Source: Pseudomonas poae
Lineage (GTDB): Bacteria > Pseudomonadota > Gammaproteobacteria > Pseudomonadales > Pseudomonadaceae
NCBI RefSeq assembly: GCF_001439785.1
Contig: NZ_JYLI01000004.1
Location: 248,001 to 312,000 of the forward strand
Length of the DNA stretch: 64,000 nucleotides
Direction: 5' to 3'
The notes under the pieces are model-generated. The model had not been told where the DNA came from. It worked only from the letters and a program-made list of their open reading frames with translations, and did no database searches. Below are positions 39,552 through 50,448 of this stretch, one piece after another. The position numbers and the translations under genes are program-made. How positions within the stretch are numbered: the stretch's first letter is position 1; each line of letters begins with the position of its first letter.

Positions 39552-40442
39552 CTAAATAACCTGCTCCATCATCCACTTTACAAACTCTCTTACCTTGGGC
39601 ACCTCCGCCGAATGCTCAGGATACGCCAGATAGTAAGCATCCAGGCTCGGCATCCCATGCTGCCAGGGAATCACCAACTTGCCCTCGGCCAATTCCTCCT
39701 CCACCAGGAAACGCGGCAACAGCGCCACGCCACACCCCACCTGCGCCGCACGGATGCACATATAGAACGTGTCGAACCGCGGCCCATGGTAGCTGTGCTC
39801 GGTATGGAAACCCTGGCTGGCGAACCAGTCATGCCAGCCCTGGGGCCGTGACGCGTTTTGCAGCAGCACCAGCTCGCTCAGTTGCGTGGGGTCGGTAAAG
39901 GGGCGGGCGGGCAGGCTGTCGGGCGAACAAACCGGTACCAGCTCTTCACTGAACAGTTTCAGGCTCTCGGTGCCGGGACGTGCGCCCTGGCCGAAGTAGA
40001 ACGCCATGTCGGCCTTGCCTTGCAGCAGTTCGTCCGGTTCCTGTTCGTTGCACAGGTCCAGATGGATCTGCGGATGGCGCAGGCGCCACCCCTTGAGGCG
40101 CGGCACCAGCCAGCGCGCGCCGAAGGTATAGGGCGTGGACACGCGCAGTACTTCGGTCTCGCCGCCGTAGGAGCGCAGGTAATGCGTGGACATCTCCACC
40201 TGCGTGAGGATCTTGCGCACTTCCACCAGGTACAGATCCCCTGCCGGCGTCATTTGCAGGCGGCGACGCACGCGGCGAAACAGCAGGTGTTGCAGCAACT
40301 CTTCCAGCTGCGCCACCTGCTTGCTCACCGCGCTTTGCGTGAGGTTGAGCTCCTCGGCGGCGCGGGTGAAGCTCAGGTGGCGGGTGGCCGCTTCGAAGCA
40401 CTGCAGAGCGGTGATCGAGGGCAAATAGCGTTTGTTCAGCAC
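39552..40442 (-). CDS. LysR-family regulator next to the pipecolate genes
   Basis: This 296-residue regulator has the N-terminal winged helix-turn-helix (PSITALQCFEAATRHLSFTR, then NLTQSAVSKQVAQLEELL) and a periplasmic-binding-like effector domain; it resembles the GcvA subgroup. The start is GTG at 40442, preceded by AGAGG; the long upstream frame is antisense to amaB and was rejected. It is divergent from amaB with a 150-bp gap, so it probably controls amaB/amaA in response to pipecolate or a lysine-derived intermediate (inferred from context). Confidence 0.9.
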   Translation of the reverse strand: MLNKRYLPSITALQCFEAATRHLSFTRAAEELNLTQSAVSKQVAQLEELLQHLLFRRVRRRLQMTPAGDLYLVEVRKILTQVEMSTHYLRSYGGETEVLRVSTPYTFGARWLVPRLKGWRLRHPQIHLDLCNEQEPDELLQGKADMAFYFGQGARPGTESLKLFSEELVPVCSPDSLPARPFTDPTQLSELVLLQNASRPQGWHDWFASQGFHTEHSYHGPRFDTFYMCIRAAQVGCGVALLPRFLVEEELAEGKLVIPWQHGMPSLDAYYLAYPEHSAEVPKVREFVKWMMEQVI

Positions 40443-40595
40443 GGCACGCCTCTTTTTATTCTTTGCATGAATAAACGGAATGATATCTCGCCTAATCGTC
40501 GTTTGTTGGCAAGTCTTGGGCCAGCTACAAATAGGGTTTGAATGGCCGTGCGTGTGGCGGCGCGATTTTTTGTGTGCAGATTGAAGGAGTGACCC

Positions 40596-42086
40596 ATGGT
40601 TGCCGCATTGCTTGATCGTCTTGGGGTGAACCCGGCGCTGTACCAGGCGGGTAAACAGCCCGTGCATTCGCCGATTGATGGCAGCCTGATAGGCCGTGTG
40701 CACTGGCAAGGTGCCGCCGAGGTGGAGCAACAGGTCAGTCGCGCCGAGCATGCATTCGACGCCTGGCGTAAGGTGCCGGCCCCGCGTCGCGGCGAGCTGG
40801 TGCGCCAGTTGGGTGATGCGCTGCGCCAGCACAAGGCTGACCTGGGCGAACTCGTGTCCTGGGAAGCCGGCAAGATCACTCAGGAAGGCCTGGGCGAAGT
40901 ACAGGAAATGATCGACATCTGCGACTTCGCCGTCGGCCTTTCGCGTCAGCTCTACGGATTGACCATCGCCTCCGAGCGTCCCGGCCACCACATGCGTGAA
41001 ACCTGGCATCCATTGGGCGTGGTCGGCGTGATCAGCGCGTTCAACTTCCCGGTGGCCGTGTGGGCGTGGAACACCGCCCTGGCGCTGGTGTGCGGCAACG
41101 CGGTGATCTGGAAACCGTCGGAAAAGACCCCGCTCACTGCCCTGGCCTGCCAGGCCTTGTTCGAGCGCGTGCTGAAAACCTTCGATGGCGCCCCGGAGTA
41201 CCTGAGCCAGGTGATCATCGGCGGTCGCGACGCCGGCGCAGCCCTGGTGGATGACCCGCGTGTGGCGCTGATCAGCGCCACCGGCAGCACCCGCATGGGC
41301 CGCGAAGTGGCGCCCAAGGTTGCGGCACGCTTTGCCCGCAGCATCCTCGAGCTGGGCGGCAACAACGCAATGATCCTCGGGCCGAGTGCCGACCTGGACA
41401 TGGCCGTGCGCGCCATCCTGTTCAGTGCGGTGGGCACCGCCGGCCAGCGTTGCACCACCCTGCGCCGGTTGATCGCCCATGAGTCGGTCAAGGCCGATAT
41501 CGTCGCGCGCCTCAAGGCCGCCTATGCCAAGGTGCGCATCGGCCATCCGCTGGAAGGCAATCTGATCGGCCCGCTGATCGACAAGCACGGTTTTGACGCC
41601 ATGCAGGACGCGCTGGAACAGGCGTTGAGCGAAGGCGGCAAAGTGTTTGGCGGCCAGCGCCAACTGGAAGACACGTTCCCCAACGCCTACTACGTGTCGC
41701 CGGCGATTGTCGAAATGCCCGAGCAAAGCGACGTGGTATGCACCGAGACCTTCGCGCCGATTCTCTACGTGGTCGGTTACACCGAATTTGCCGAGGCCCT
41801 GCGCCTGAACAACGCCGTGCCCCAGGGCCTGTCATCGTGCATCTTCACCCTTGATGTGCGCGAGGCCGAGCAATTCATGTCGGCGGTGGGCAGCGATTGC
41901 GGGATCGCCAACGTCAACATCGGCCCGAGCGGCGCGGAGATCGGCGGCGCGTTCGGCGGCGAGAAAGAAACCGGCGGCGGGCGTGAGTCGGGTTCGGACG
42001 CATGGCGCGGGTACATGCGTCGCCAGACCAACACCGTGAACTACTCGCTGGAGCTGCCGCTGGCGCAGGGCATTACCTTCGACTGA
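40596..42086 (+). CDS. amaB: L-piperidine-6-carboxylate (aminoadipate semialdehyde) dehydrogenase
   Basis: AmaB oxidises the open semialdehyde form of piperidine-6-carboxylate to 2-aminoadipate in D-lysine/L-pipecolate catabolism. The 496-residue protein has the ALDH fold: NAD-binding ISAFNFPVAVWAWNTALALV, catalytic Glu in ARSILELGGNNAMI (about 250) and nucleophile Cys in GTAGQRCTTLRRL (about 286). The SGAEIGGAFGGEKETGGGRE segment is typical of the ALDH7/antiquitin group. AAGGAG precedes the ATG. The downstream pipecolate oxidase gene supports the assignment. Confidence 0.92.
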   Translation: MVAALLDRLGVNPALYQAGKQPVHSPIDGSLIGRVHWQGAAEVEQQVSRAEHAFDAWRKVPAPRRGELVRQLGDALRQHKADLGELVSWEAGKITQEGLGEVQEMIDICDFAVGLSRQLYGLTIASERPGHHMRETWHPLGVVGVISAFNFPVAVWAWNTALALVCGNAVIWKPSEKTPLTALACQALFERVLKTFDGAPEYLSQVIIGGRDAGAALVDDPRVALISATGSTRMGREVAPKVAARFARSILELGGNNAMILGPSADLDMAVRAILFSAVGTAGQRCTTLRRLIAHESVKADIVARLKAAYAKVRIGHPLEGNLIGPLIDKHGFDAMQDALEQALSEGGKVFGGQRQLEDTFPNAYYVSPAIVEMPEQSDVVCTETFAPILYVVGYTEFAEALRLNNAVPQGLSSCIFTLDVREAEQFMSAVGSDCGIANVNIGPSGAEIGGAFGGEKETGGGRESGSDAWRGYMRRQTNTVNYSLELPLAQGITFD

Positions 42087-42108
42087 TTCCTTCAGTCGGA
42101 GCGGGGTC

Positions 42109-42140
42109 AATGTGGGAGCTGGCAAGCCAGCTCCCACATT
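42109..42140 (+). repeat. REP palindrome between amaB and amaA
   Basis: A perfect 15-bp inverted repeat (AATGTGGGAGCTGGC and its complement) with a two-base loop, 23 bp after the amaB stop. It could form a strong hairpin and reduce read-through into amaA or stabilise the amaB mRNA. Confidence 0.88.
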
Positions 42141-42191
42141 TGATTTGCAATGATAAGAATGTTGTTTGTTGGGTCTCATCGGAGTCTGGCA

Positions 42192-43475
42192 ATGGCACTG
42201 CGCGAAGCATGTTTGTGGGAACACCTCACTCCTGGCCGGCCGGACCGCGCCGCGCTCAAGGGCGAGGTCAAGGTGGATGTGTGCGTGATCGGCGCCGGCA
42301 TCACCGGCTTGTCTGCGGCTGTGCACCTGCTCGAACAAGGTAAAAGCGTCGCCGTGCTCGAAGCCCATCGCACCGGCCACGGCGGGTCGGGGCGAAATGT
42401 CGGGCTGGTGAATGCGGGCCTGTGGATCCCGCCGGACGAGATCGAAGCCGGTTTCGGCGAAGCGGTGGGCAGCCAGCTCAACCGCATGCTGGGTGCGGCG
42501 CCGTCGCTGGTGTTCAGCCTGGTCGACAAATACAGCATCGATTGCCAACTGCGCCGCGAAGGCACCTTGCACATGGCGCACAACGCCCGTGGTGAGGCGG
42601 ATTTGCGCAGCCGTGAAGAACAGTGGAAGCGCCGTGGTGCACCCGTGGAACTGCTGACCGGCCAGGCATGCGAGCAGGCCACCGGTACCCGCAAAATTTC
42701 CGCCGCCCTGCTCGACAAGCGCGCCGGCACCTTGAACCCGATGGCGTACACCACAGGCCTGGCGAATGCCGCGGCCCGCCTGGGCGGGCAGATGTTCGAT
42801 CATTCCCCGGTGACCCAATTGGAGCGCCAGGGCGCGAACTGGTCGGTGCAGACCGCCCAAGGTTCGGTGCAGGCGGCCCAGGTGGTGATCGCCTCCAATG
42901 CCTACACCGAGGGCGAATGGACCGAGTTGCGGCGCAATTTTTTCCCCGGTTACTACTATCAGGTCGCCTCCGCGCCGCTTGCCGATGACGCCGCCCGGCA
43001 AATCCTCCCCGGCGGCCAGGGATCATGGGACACCCGCCAGGTGCTCAGCAGTATTCGCCGCGATGCCGATGGCCGCCTGTTGCTCGGCAGCCTGGGCAAT
43101 GGCAATCAGAAGCCGGGCTGGTTCCTCAAGGCGTGGGCCGATCGAGTGCAGCGGCATTACTTCCCGTACCTCAAACCGGTGCAGTGGGAATACACCTGGA
43201 CTGGCTGCATTGCGTTTACCCCGGATCACCTGATGCGCCTGTTCGAACCGGCGCCGGGCCTGGTCGCCGTCACCGGCTATAACGGACGCGGCGTCACCAC
43301 CGCCAGCGTGGTGGGCAAGGCGTTTGCCGATTATCTATGTCAGCAGAATCCCCAAGCCTTGCCGATACCGTTTGCGCCGATGCTGCCCCTGACTGGCGTG
43401 GGCGTGCGCAGCTGTCTGTATGAGGCCGGGTTCTCGCTGTATCACGCCGGGCAATGCCTGCGGATCGTGATCTGA
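42192..43475 (+). CDS. amaA: L-pipecolate oxidase (FAD-dependent, DAO family)
   Basis: AmaA oxidises L-pipecolate to piperidine-6-carboxylate, feeding AmaB. The 427-residue protein has an N-terminal FAD-binding Rossmann motif, VCVIGAGITGLSAAVHLLEQ (GxGxxG at about 34-39), the HRTGHGGSGRNVGLVNAGLW segment and a C-terminal FAD contact, AVTGYNGRGVTTASVVGK, typical of DadA/glycine-oxidase-like enzymes. ATG 42192 follows CGGAG; an in-frame start at 42150 is less likely. It follows amaB after a REP hairpin. Confidence 0.9.
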   Translation: MALREACLWEHLTPGRPDRAALKGEVKVDVCVIGAGITGLSAAVHLLEQGKSVAVLEAHRTGHGGSGRNVGLVNAGLWIPPDEIEAGFGEAVGSQLNRMLGAAPSLVFSLVDKYSIDCQLRREGTLHMAHNARGEADLRSREEQWKRRGAPVELLTGQACEQATGTRKISAALLDKRAGTLNPMAYTTGLANAAARLGGQMFDHSPVTQLERQGANWSVQTAQGSVQAAQVVIASNAYTEGEWTELRRNFFPGYYYQVASAPLADDAARQILPGGQGSWDTRQVLSSIRRDADGRLLLGSLGNGNQKPGWFLKAWADRVQRHYFPYLKPVQWEYTWTGCIAFTPDHLMRLFEPAPGLVAVTGYNGRGVTTASVVGKAFADYLCQQNPQALPIPFAPMLPLTGVGVRSCLYEAGFSLYHAGQCLRIVI

Positions 43476-43553
43476 TCAGCGACATAGCGCGTAAAAGCCT
43501 GCCTCTTCCAGGCAGGGTTCCCATCTGTATTGGTGCAAGTCGTAGCAATCGCG

Positions 43554-43568
43554 CACTGTAAATGTGCA
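43554..43568 (+). promoter_or_regulatory. NtrC-type enhancer site
   Basis: GCACTGTAAATGTGC fits the GCAC-N7-GTGC NtrC consensus perfectly. It lies about 200 bp upstream of the sigma-54 element at 43765, a normal enhancer distance. Confidence 0.6.
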
Positions 43569-43764
43569 GTTCCGTTACGCCTGTTGTTACAGACGAAGGG
43601 GCCTGCTGTTTGCGGTCCGGTTGCAGGTGCCACCGTGTCGGGTTGTACTTTTTTCGCTGGCTGGTTGCACCTCTGCGAGCCAGAGGGTTGCACGTACTGG
43701 CAAGCGGCGCCGAAACACCTGCAATAACAATGACACCGTGTCTTTTTGAAGAATAAAAAAGTAA

Positions 43765-43780
43765 TGGCACGCGGCTTGCT
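43765..43780 (+). promoter_or_regulatory. Sigma-54 promoter of the Liv transporter operon
   Basis: TGGCACGCGGCTTGCT matches the consensus TGGCACG-N4-TTGCW exactly, with ten bases between the -24 GG and -12 GC. The binding-protein ATG is 70 bp downstream. Confidence 0.85.
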
Positions 43781-43849
43781 CAGAGCTTCCCGTGAAAGGA
43801 TTGAATGCAAGTCGTCGTGCCTAAAATCAAAAAATACGGAGCACCACTC

Positions 43850-44986
43850 ATGTCTCAGACGTTTTACAAGAAAGGTTTTCTGGCCCTCGCCGTTGCAGCG
43901 GCGCTGGGTGTTTCTACGTTTGTTCAAGCTGATGTGAAAATCGGCGTGGCCGGCCCGATGACGGGTGCCAACGCTGCTTTCGGTGAGCAGTACATGAAGG
44001 GTGCCCAGGCGGCGGCCGATGTTATCAACAAGGCCGGCGGCATCAATGGCGAAAAAATCGTGCTGGTGGCCGGCGATGATGCGTGCGAGCCCAAACAGGC
44101 CGTCGCCGTGGCCAACCGCCTGGCCGACCAGGACAAAGTGATCGGCGTGGTCGGGCACTTCTGCTCCTCCAACACCATCCCGGCATCCGAGGTGTATGAC
44201 GAGGCCGGCATCATTGCGATCACGCCCGGCTCCACCAACCCGCAGGTCACCGAACGCGGCCTCGGCGCGATGTTCCGCATGTGCGGGCGTGACGACCAGC
44301 AGGGCGTTGTCGCCGGCGACTACATCGTCGACGTGCTCAAGGGCAAGAAAGTCGCAGTCATCAACGACAAGGACACCTACGGCAAAGGCCTGGCCGACGC
44401 CACCGCTGCCCAGTTGACCAAGCGCGGTGTCAAGCCGGTGCTGGAAGAAGGCCTCACCCGTGGCGAGAAAGACTTCAGCGCCCTGGTCACCAAGATCCGC
44501 TCCACCGGCGCCGACGTCGTGTACTTCGGCGGCCTGCACCCGGAAGCCGGTCCTCTGGTACGGCAGATTCGTGAAGCGGGCCTCAAGGACGTCAAGTTCA
44601 TGTCCGATGACGGCATCGTCACCGACGAACTGGTCGCCACCGCTGGCGGCAAGCAGTACGTGGACGGCGTGTACATGACCTTCGGCGCCGACCCGCGCAA
44701 ACTGCCCGACAGCAAAACCGTCGTGGAAGAGTTCCAGAAGAGCGGCTATGAGCCGGAAGGCTACACCCTGTACGCCTACGCATCGGTCCAGGCCCTGGCG
44801 GCCGGCTTCAATGGCGCCAAGTCCAACAAGGGCGAAGATGCCGCCAAGTGGCTCAAGGCCAACCCGGTACAAACCGTGATGGGCAAGAAGGAATGGGACG
44901 GCAAGGGCGACCTCAAAGTCTCCGACTACGTGGTTTACCAGTGGGATAAAGACGGCAAATACCACCAGTTGGAAAAGCAGAAGTAA
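43850..44986 (+). CDS. Branched-chain amino acid-type ABC transporter substrate-binding protein
   Basis: This 378-residue periplasmic protein has a signal peptide (MSQTFYKKGFLALAVAAALG, cleaved near VQA-DVKIGVAG) and the type-1 binding fold of LivJ/BraC: VKIGVAGPMTGANAAFGEQY, INKAGGINGEKIVLVAGDDA, and VVGHFCSSNTIPASEVYDE. The two conserved cysteines at DDACEP and HFCSS are those that form a disulphide in LivJ-type proteins. ACGGAG precedes ATG 43850. It is the first gene of the operon with livHMGF; the ligand could be leucine/isoleucine/valine or another amino acid or amide, which the sequence does not settle. Confidence 0.94.
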   Translation: MSQTFYKKGFLALAVAAALGVSTFVQADVKIGVAGPMTGANAAFGEQYMKGAQAAADVINKAGGINGEKIVLVAGDDACEPKQAVAVANRLADQDKVIGVVGHFCSSNTIPASEVYDEAGIIAITPGSTNPQVTERGLGAMFRMCGRDDQQGVVAGDYIVDVLKGKKVAVINDKDTYGKGLADATAAQLTKRGVKPVLEEGLTRGEKDFSALVTKIRSTGADVVYFGGLHPEAGPLVRQIREAGLKDVKFMSDDGIVTDELVATAGGKQYVDGVYMTFGADPRKLPDSKTVVEEFQKSGYEPEGYTLYAYASVQALAAGFNGAKSNKGEDAAKWLKANPVQTVMGKKEWDGKGDLKVSDYVVYQWDKDGKYHQLEKQK

Positions 44987-45007
44987 GCCTGAGCACCACC
45001 GTTCCAA

Positions 45008-45035
45008 TGTGGGAGGGGGCAAGCCTCCTCCCACA
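45008..45035 (+). repeat. REP-like hairpin between binding protein and livH
   Basis: TGTGGGAGGGGG and CCTCCTCCCACA pair imperfectly around CAAG, 22 bp after the binding-protein stop. Hairpins here commonly protect the abundant binding-protein mRNA and lower expression of the permease genes. Confidence 0.7.
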
Positions 45036-45127
45036 GGGGACGGGGTTGTTATCGAGATCTGACTTTTCCTCCAGAAGCGCCGCACACCCACCCGGTGTGC
45101 AGGTGCTCACCGCGTGAGATTTGCGTT

Positions 45128-46042
45128 ATGGATGGTATTTTCCTGCAGCAACTGGTCAACGGCCTGACCCTCGGGTCGGTCTACGGCCTGATCGCCATCG
45201 GCTACACAATGGTCTACGGCATCATTGGCATGATCAACTTCGCCCACGGCGAGGTTTATATGATTTCCGCTTACCTCGCGGCAATCAGTCTGGCACTGCT
45301 GGCTTACTTCGGCATCGAATCCTTCCCGCTGCTCATACTCGGCACCCTGATCTTCACCGTGGTTGTCACCGGCGTGTACGGCTGGGTGATCGAACGGGTC
45401 GCCTACAAACCGCTGCGCAACTCTACCCGACTGGCCCCGCTGATCAGCGCCATCGGGATTTCGCTGATCCTGCAGAACTACGCGCAGATCGCCCAGGGCG
45501 CCAAGCAACAAGGCATCCCGACCCTGCTGGCCGGCGCCTGGCGCGTCGATATCGGCAGCGGGTTCGTGCAACTCACTTACACCAAAGTGTTCATTCTCGT
45601 GGCCGCGTTTGCCGGCATGGCCTTGCTCACCTACATCATCAAGTACACCAAGCTGGGCCGCATGTGCCGCGCGACGCAGCAAGACCGCAAGATGGCCTCG
45701 ATCCTCGGTATCAACACCGACCGCGTGATCTCCTATGTCTTCGTCATCGGTGCCGCCATGGCGGCCTTGGCCGGCGTGCTCATCACCCTCAACTACGGCA
45801 CCTTCGACTTCTATGCCGGCTTCATCATCGGCATCAAGGCGTTTACCGCAGCGGTACTCGGCGGCATCGGCTCCCTGCCCGGGGCGATGCTGGGCGGGAT
45901 CATCCTTGGTATCTCCGAGTCGCTGTTCTCGGGGTTGATCAACTCCGACTACAAAGACGTCTTCAGTTTCTCCCTGCTGGTGGTGATTCTGATTTTCCGT
46001 CCCCAGGGCCTGCTTGGTCGTCCTCTTGTGGCGAAGGTGTAA
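45128..46042 (+). CDS. livH: ABC transporter permease LivH
   Basis: This 304-residue inner-membrane protein starts MDGIFLQQLVNGLTLGSVYG and has about eight membrane helices with LivH-family signatures GYTMVYGIIGMINFAHGEVY and FIIGIKAFTAAVLGGIGSLP; the latter is the loop that contacts the ATPase. The ATG at 45128 has only a weak Shine-Dalgarno, and an in-frame ATG 11 codons upstream is possible. It is followed two bases later by livM. Confidence 0.95.
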   Translation: MDGIFLQQLVNGLTLGSVYGLIAIGYTMVYGIIGMINFAHGEVYMISAYLAAISLALLAYFGIESFPLLILGTLIFTVVVTGVYGWVIERVAYKPLRNSTRLAPLISAIGISLILQNYAQIAQGAKQQGIPTLLAGAWRVDIGSGFVQLTYTKVFILVAAFAGMALLTYIIKYTKLGRMCRATQQDRKMASILGINTDRVISYVFVIGAAMAALAGVLITLNYGTFDFYAGFIIGIKAFTAAVLGGIGSLPGAMLGGIILGISESLFSGLINSDYKDVFSFSLLVVILIFRPQGLLGRPLVAKV

Positions 46043-46044
46043 AC

Positions 46045-47318
<1,274 letters not shown>

Positions 47319-47322
<4 letters not shown>

Positions 47323-48194
47323 GCAAGGAAGTCGTCCTCAGCGTGGAACATTTGATGATGCACTTCGGTGGCATCAAGGCCTTGAGCGATGTGAGCCTCA
47401 AGGTCGAACGCAACTCGATCTTCGCCCTGATCGGCCCCAATGGCGCCGGCAAGACCACCGTGTTCAACTGCCTCACCGGCTTCTACAAGGCCAGCGGCGG
47501 CAAGATCCAGCTCAACGTGCGTGGCAAGCAGACCAACGTGATCCAGCTGCTGGGCGAACGCTTCCGGGCCACCGACTTCGTGTCGCCCAAGCGCTTTCTC
47601 AGCCGCGTGTACTACAAGATGTTTGGCGGCACCCACTTGGTCAACCGCGCAGGCCTGGCCCGGACGTTCCAGAACATTCGCCTGTTCAAGGAAATGTCGG
47701 TGCTGGAAAACCTGCTGGTGGCTCAGCACATGTGGGTCAACCGCAACATGCTGGCGGGCATCCTCAACACCAAGGGTTACCGCAAGGCTGAAAGCGATGC
47801 ACTCGACCACGCCTTTTACTGGCTGGAAGTGGTCGATCTGGTGGACTGCGCCAACCGCCTGGCCGGCGAACTCTCCTATGGCCAGCAGCGCCGCCTGGAG
47901 ATCGCCCGCGCCATGTGCACCCGGCCGCAGATCATCTGCCTGGACGAACCGGCGGCGGGCCTGAACCCTCAGGAAACCGAAGCCCTCAGCGCGATGATTC
48001 GCCTGTTGCGCGACGAGCACGATCTTACGGTGGTGCTGATCGAACATGACATGGGCATGGTGATGAGTATTTCCGACCACATCGTGGTGCTCGACCACGG
48101 CAACGTGATCGCTGAAGGCGGGCCGGAGGCGATCCGCAACGACCCGAAAGTGATTGCCGCCTATCTGGGCGCCGACGAAGAGGAGCTGGTATGA
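47319..48194 (+). CDS. livG: ABC transporter ATP-binding protein LivG
   Basis: This 291-residue ATPase has Walker A GPNGAGKTTVFN at about 43-54, the LivG-typical loop (TGFYKASGGKIQLNVRGKQT), signature LSYGQQRRLEIARAM and Walker B IICLDEPAAGLNP with the following D-loop. AAAGGAG precedes ATG 47319, which overlaps the livM stop. It pairs with LivF to energise the LivHM channel. Confidence 0.96.
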
Positions 48195-48907
48195 GCGGGC
48201 CTATCCTCGAAATGAAGGACCTGGATGTGTTCTACGGCCCGATCCAGGCCCTGAAAAAAGTCTCGCTGCACATCAACGAAGGTGAAACCGTGAGCCTGAT
48301 CGGCTCCAACGGCGCGGGCAAGTCCACGCTGCTGATGTCGATCTTCGGTCAGCCACGGGCAGAGTCCGGGCAGATTCTGTACAACGGCGTCGACATTACC
48401 CACAAGTCCTCCCACTACATCGCCTCCAACGGCACCGCGCAGTCGCCGGAAGGGCGGCGGGTGTTCCCCGACATGACCGTCGAGGAAAACCTGCTGATGG
48501 GCACCATCCCCATCGGCGACAAGTTCGCGCAGGAAGACATGCAACGCATGTTCGAGCTGTTCCCACGGCTCAAGGAGCGGCGTAACCAGCGTGCCATGAC
48601 CATGTCGGGCGGCGAGCAGCAAATGCTCGCCATCGCCCGCGCGCTGATGAGCCGGCCCAAGCTGCTGCTGCTGGACGAGCCAAGCCTGGGCCTGGCGCCG
48701 ATTGTGGTGAAGCAGATCTTCTCCACCCTGCGCGAACTGGCGGCGACCGGCATGACCATCTTTCTGGTGGAGCAGAACGCCAACCACGCGCTGCGCCTGT
48801 CGGACCGCGCCTATGTGATGGTCAACGGCGAGATTCGCCTGACGGGCACCGGCAAGGAGTTGCTAGTGAACGAGGACGTGCGCAACGCCTACCTCGGCGG
48901 CCATTGA
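48191..48907 (+). CDS. livF: ABC transporter ATP-binding protein LivF
   Basis: The 238-residue second ATPase has Walker A GSNGAGKSTLLMS at about 38-50, signature MSGGEQQMLAIARAL and Walker B LLLLDEPSLGLAP. Its length and sequence are typical. Its ATG overlaps livG by four bases. It is the last gene of the operon; a REP-type hairpin follows five bases after the stop. Confidence 0.96.
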   Translation: MSGPILEMKDLDVFYGPIQALKKVSLHINEGETVSLIGSNGAGKSTLLMSIFGQPRAESGQILYNGVDITHKSSHYIASNGTAQSPEGRRVFPDMTVEENLLMGTIPIGDKFAQEDMQRMFELFPRLKERRNQRAMTMSGGEQQMLAIARALMSRPKLLLLDEPSLGLAPIVVKQIFSTLRELAATGMTIFLVEQNANHALRLSDRAYVMVNGEIRLTGTGKELLVNEDVRNAYLGGH

Positions 48908-48911
48908 TCGC

Positions 48912-48939
48912 TGTGGGAGGGAGCAAGCTCCCTCCCACA
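48912..48939 (+). terminator. REP-type hairpin ending the Liv operon
   Basis: A perfect 13-bp inverted repeat (TGTGGGAGGGAGC and complement) with a two-base loop is followed by TTGATTTT. It is both a REP-family palindrome and a plausible terminator. Confidence 0.8.
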
Positions 48940-50366
<1,427 letters not shown>

Positions 50367-50381
50367 GACTGCGTTGCCTGC

Positions 50382-50437
50382 ATCGGGAGCAAGCCCCCTC
50401 CCACATTGGAATGTGGGAGGGGGCTTGCTCCCGATGG
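50382..50437 (+). repeat. Perfect REPIN palindrome with 27-bp arms
   Basis: Two arms of 27 bases (50382-50408 and 50411-50437) are exact reverse complements separated by GG. Each arm is a REP core of the GCTCCCGAT class. It lies between convergent ydfG and the AGE epimerase gene and would form a very stable hairpin in either transcript. Confidence 0.95.
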
Positions 50438-50448
50438 GGCCCTGAAGG

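Larger units (their letters stand above)
43476..43849 (+). other. Long regulatory intergenic region upstream of the Liv transporter
   Basis: This 374-bp gap has no gene. It contains a 7-bp-stem hairpin at 43499-43517 (CCTGCCT/AGGCAGG, no T-run) just after amaA, the NtrC-type site at 43554 and the sigma-54 element at 43765. Several further TTGCACC/GGTGC-like half-sites lie in between. Confidence 0.7.

Noticed and set aside
40535..40552. Possible sigma-54 promoter before amaB (TGGCAAGTCTTGGGCC)
   Set aside because: The -12 region lacks TTGC (two mismatches at key bases), unlike the three accepted sites.
39552..41726. Long minus-strand frame running through amaB into the LysR gene
   Set aside because: Only the last 296 codons look like LysR and they have their own GTG start with AGAGG; the rest is antisense to amaB.
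43499..43517. Hairpin after amaA as a terminator
   Set aside because: Seven-bp stem without a T-run; kept only as a remark in the intergenic entry.
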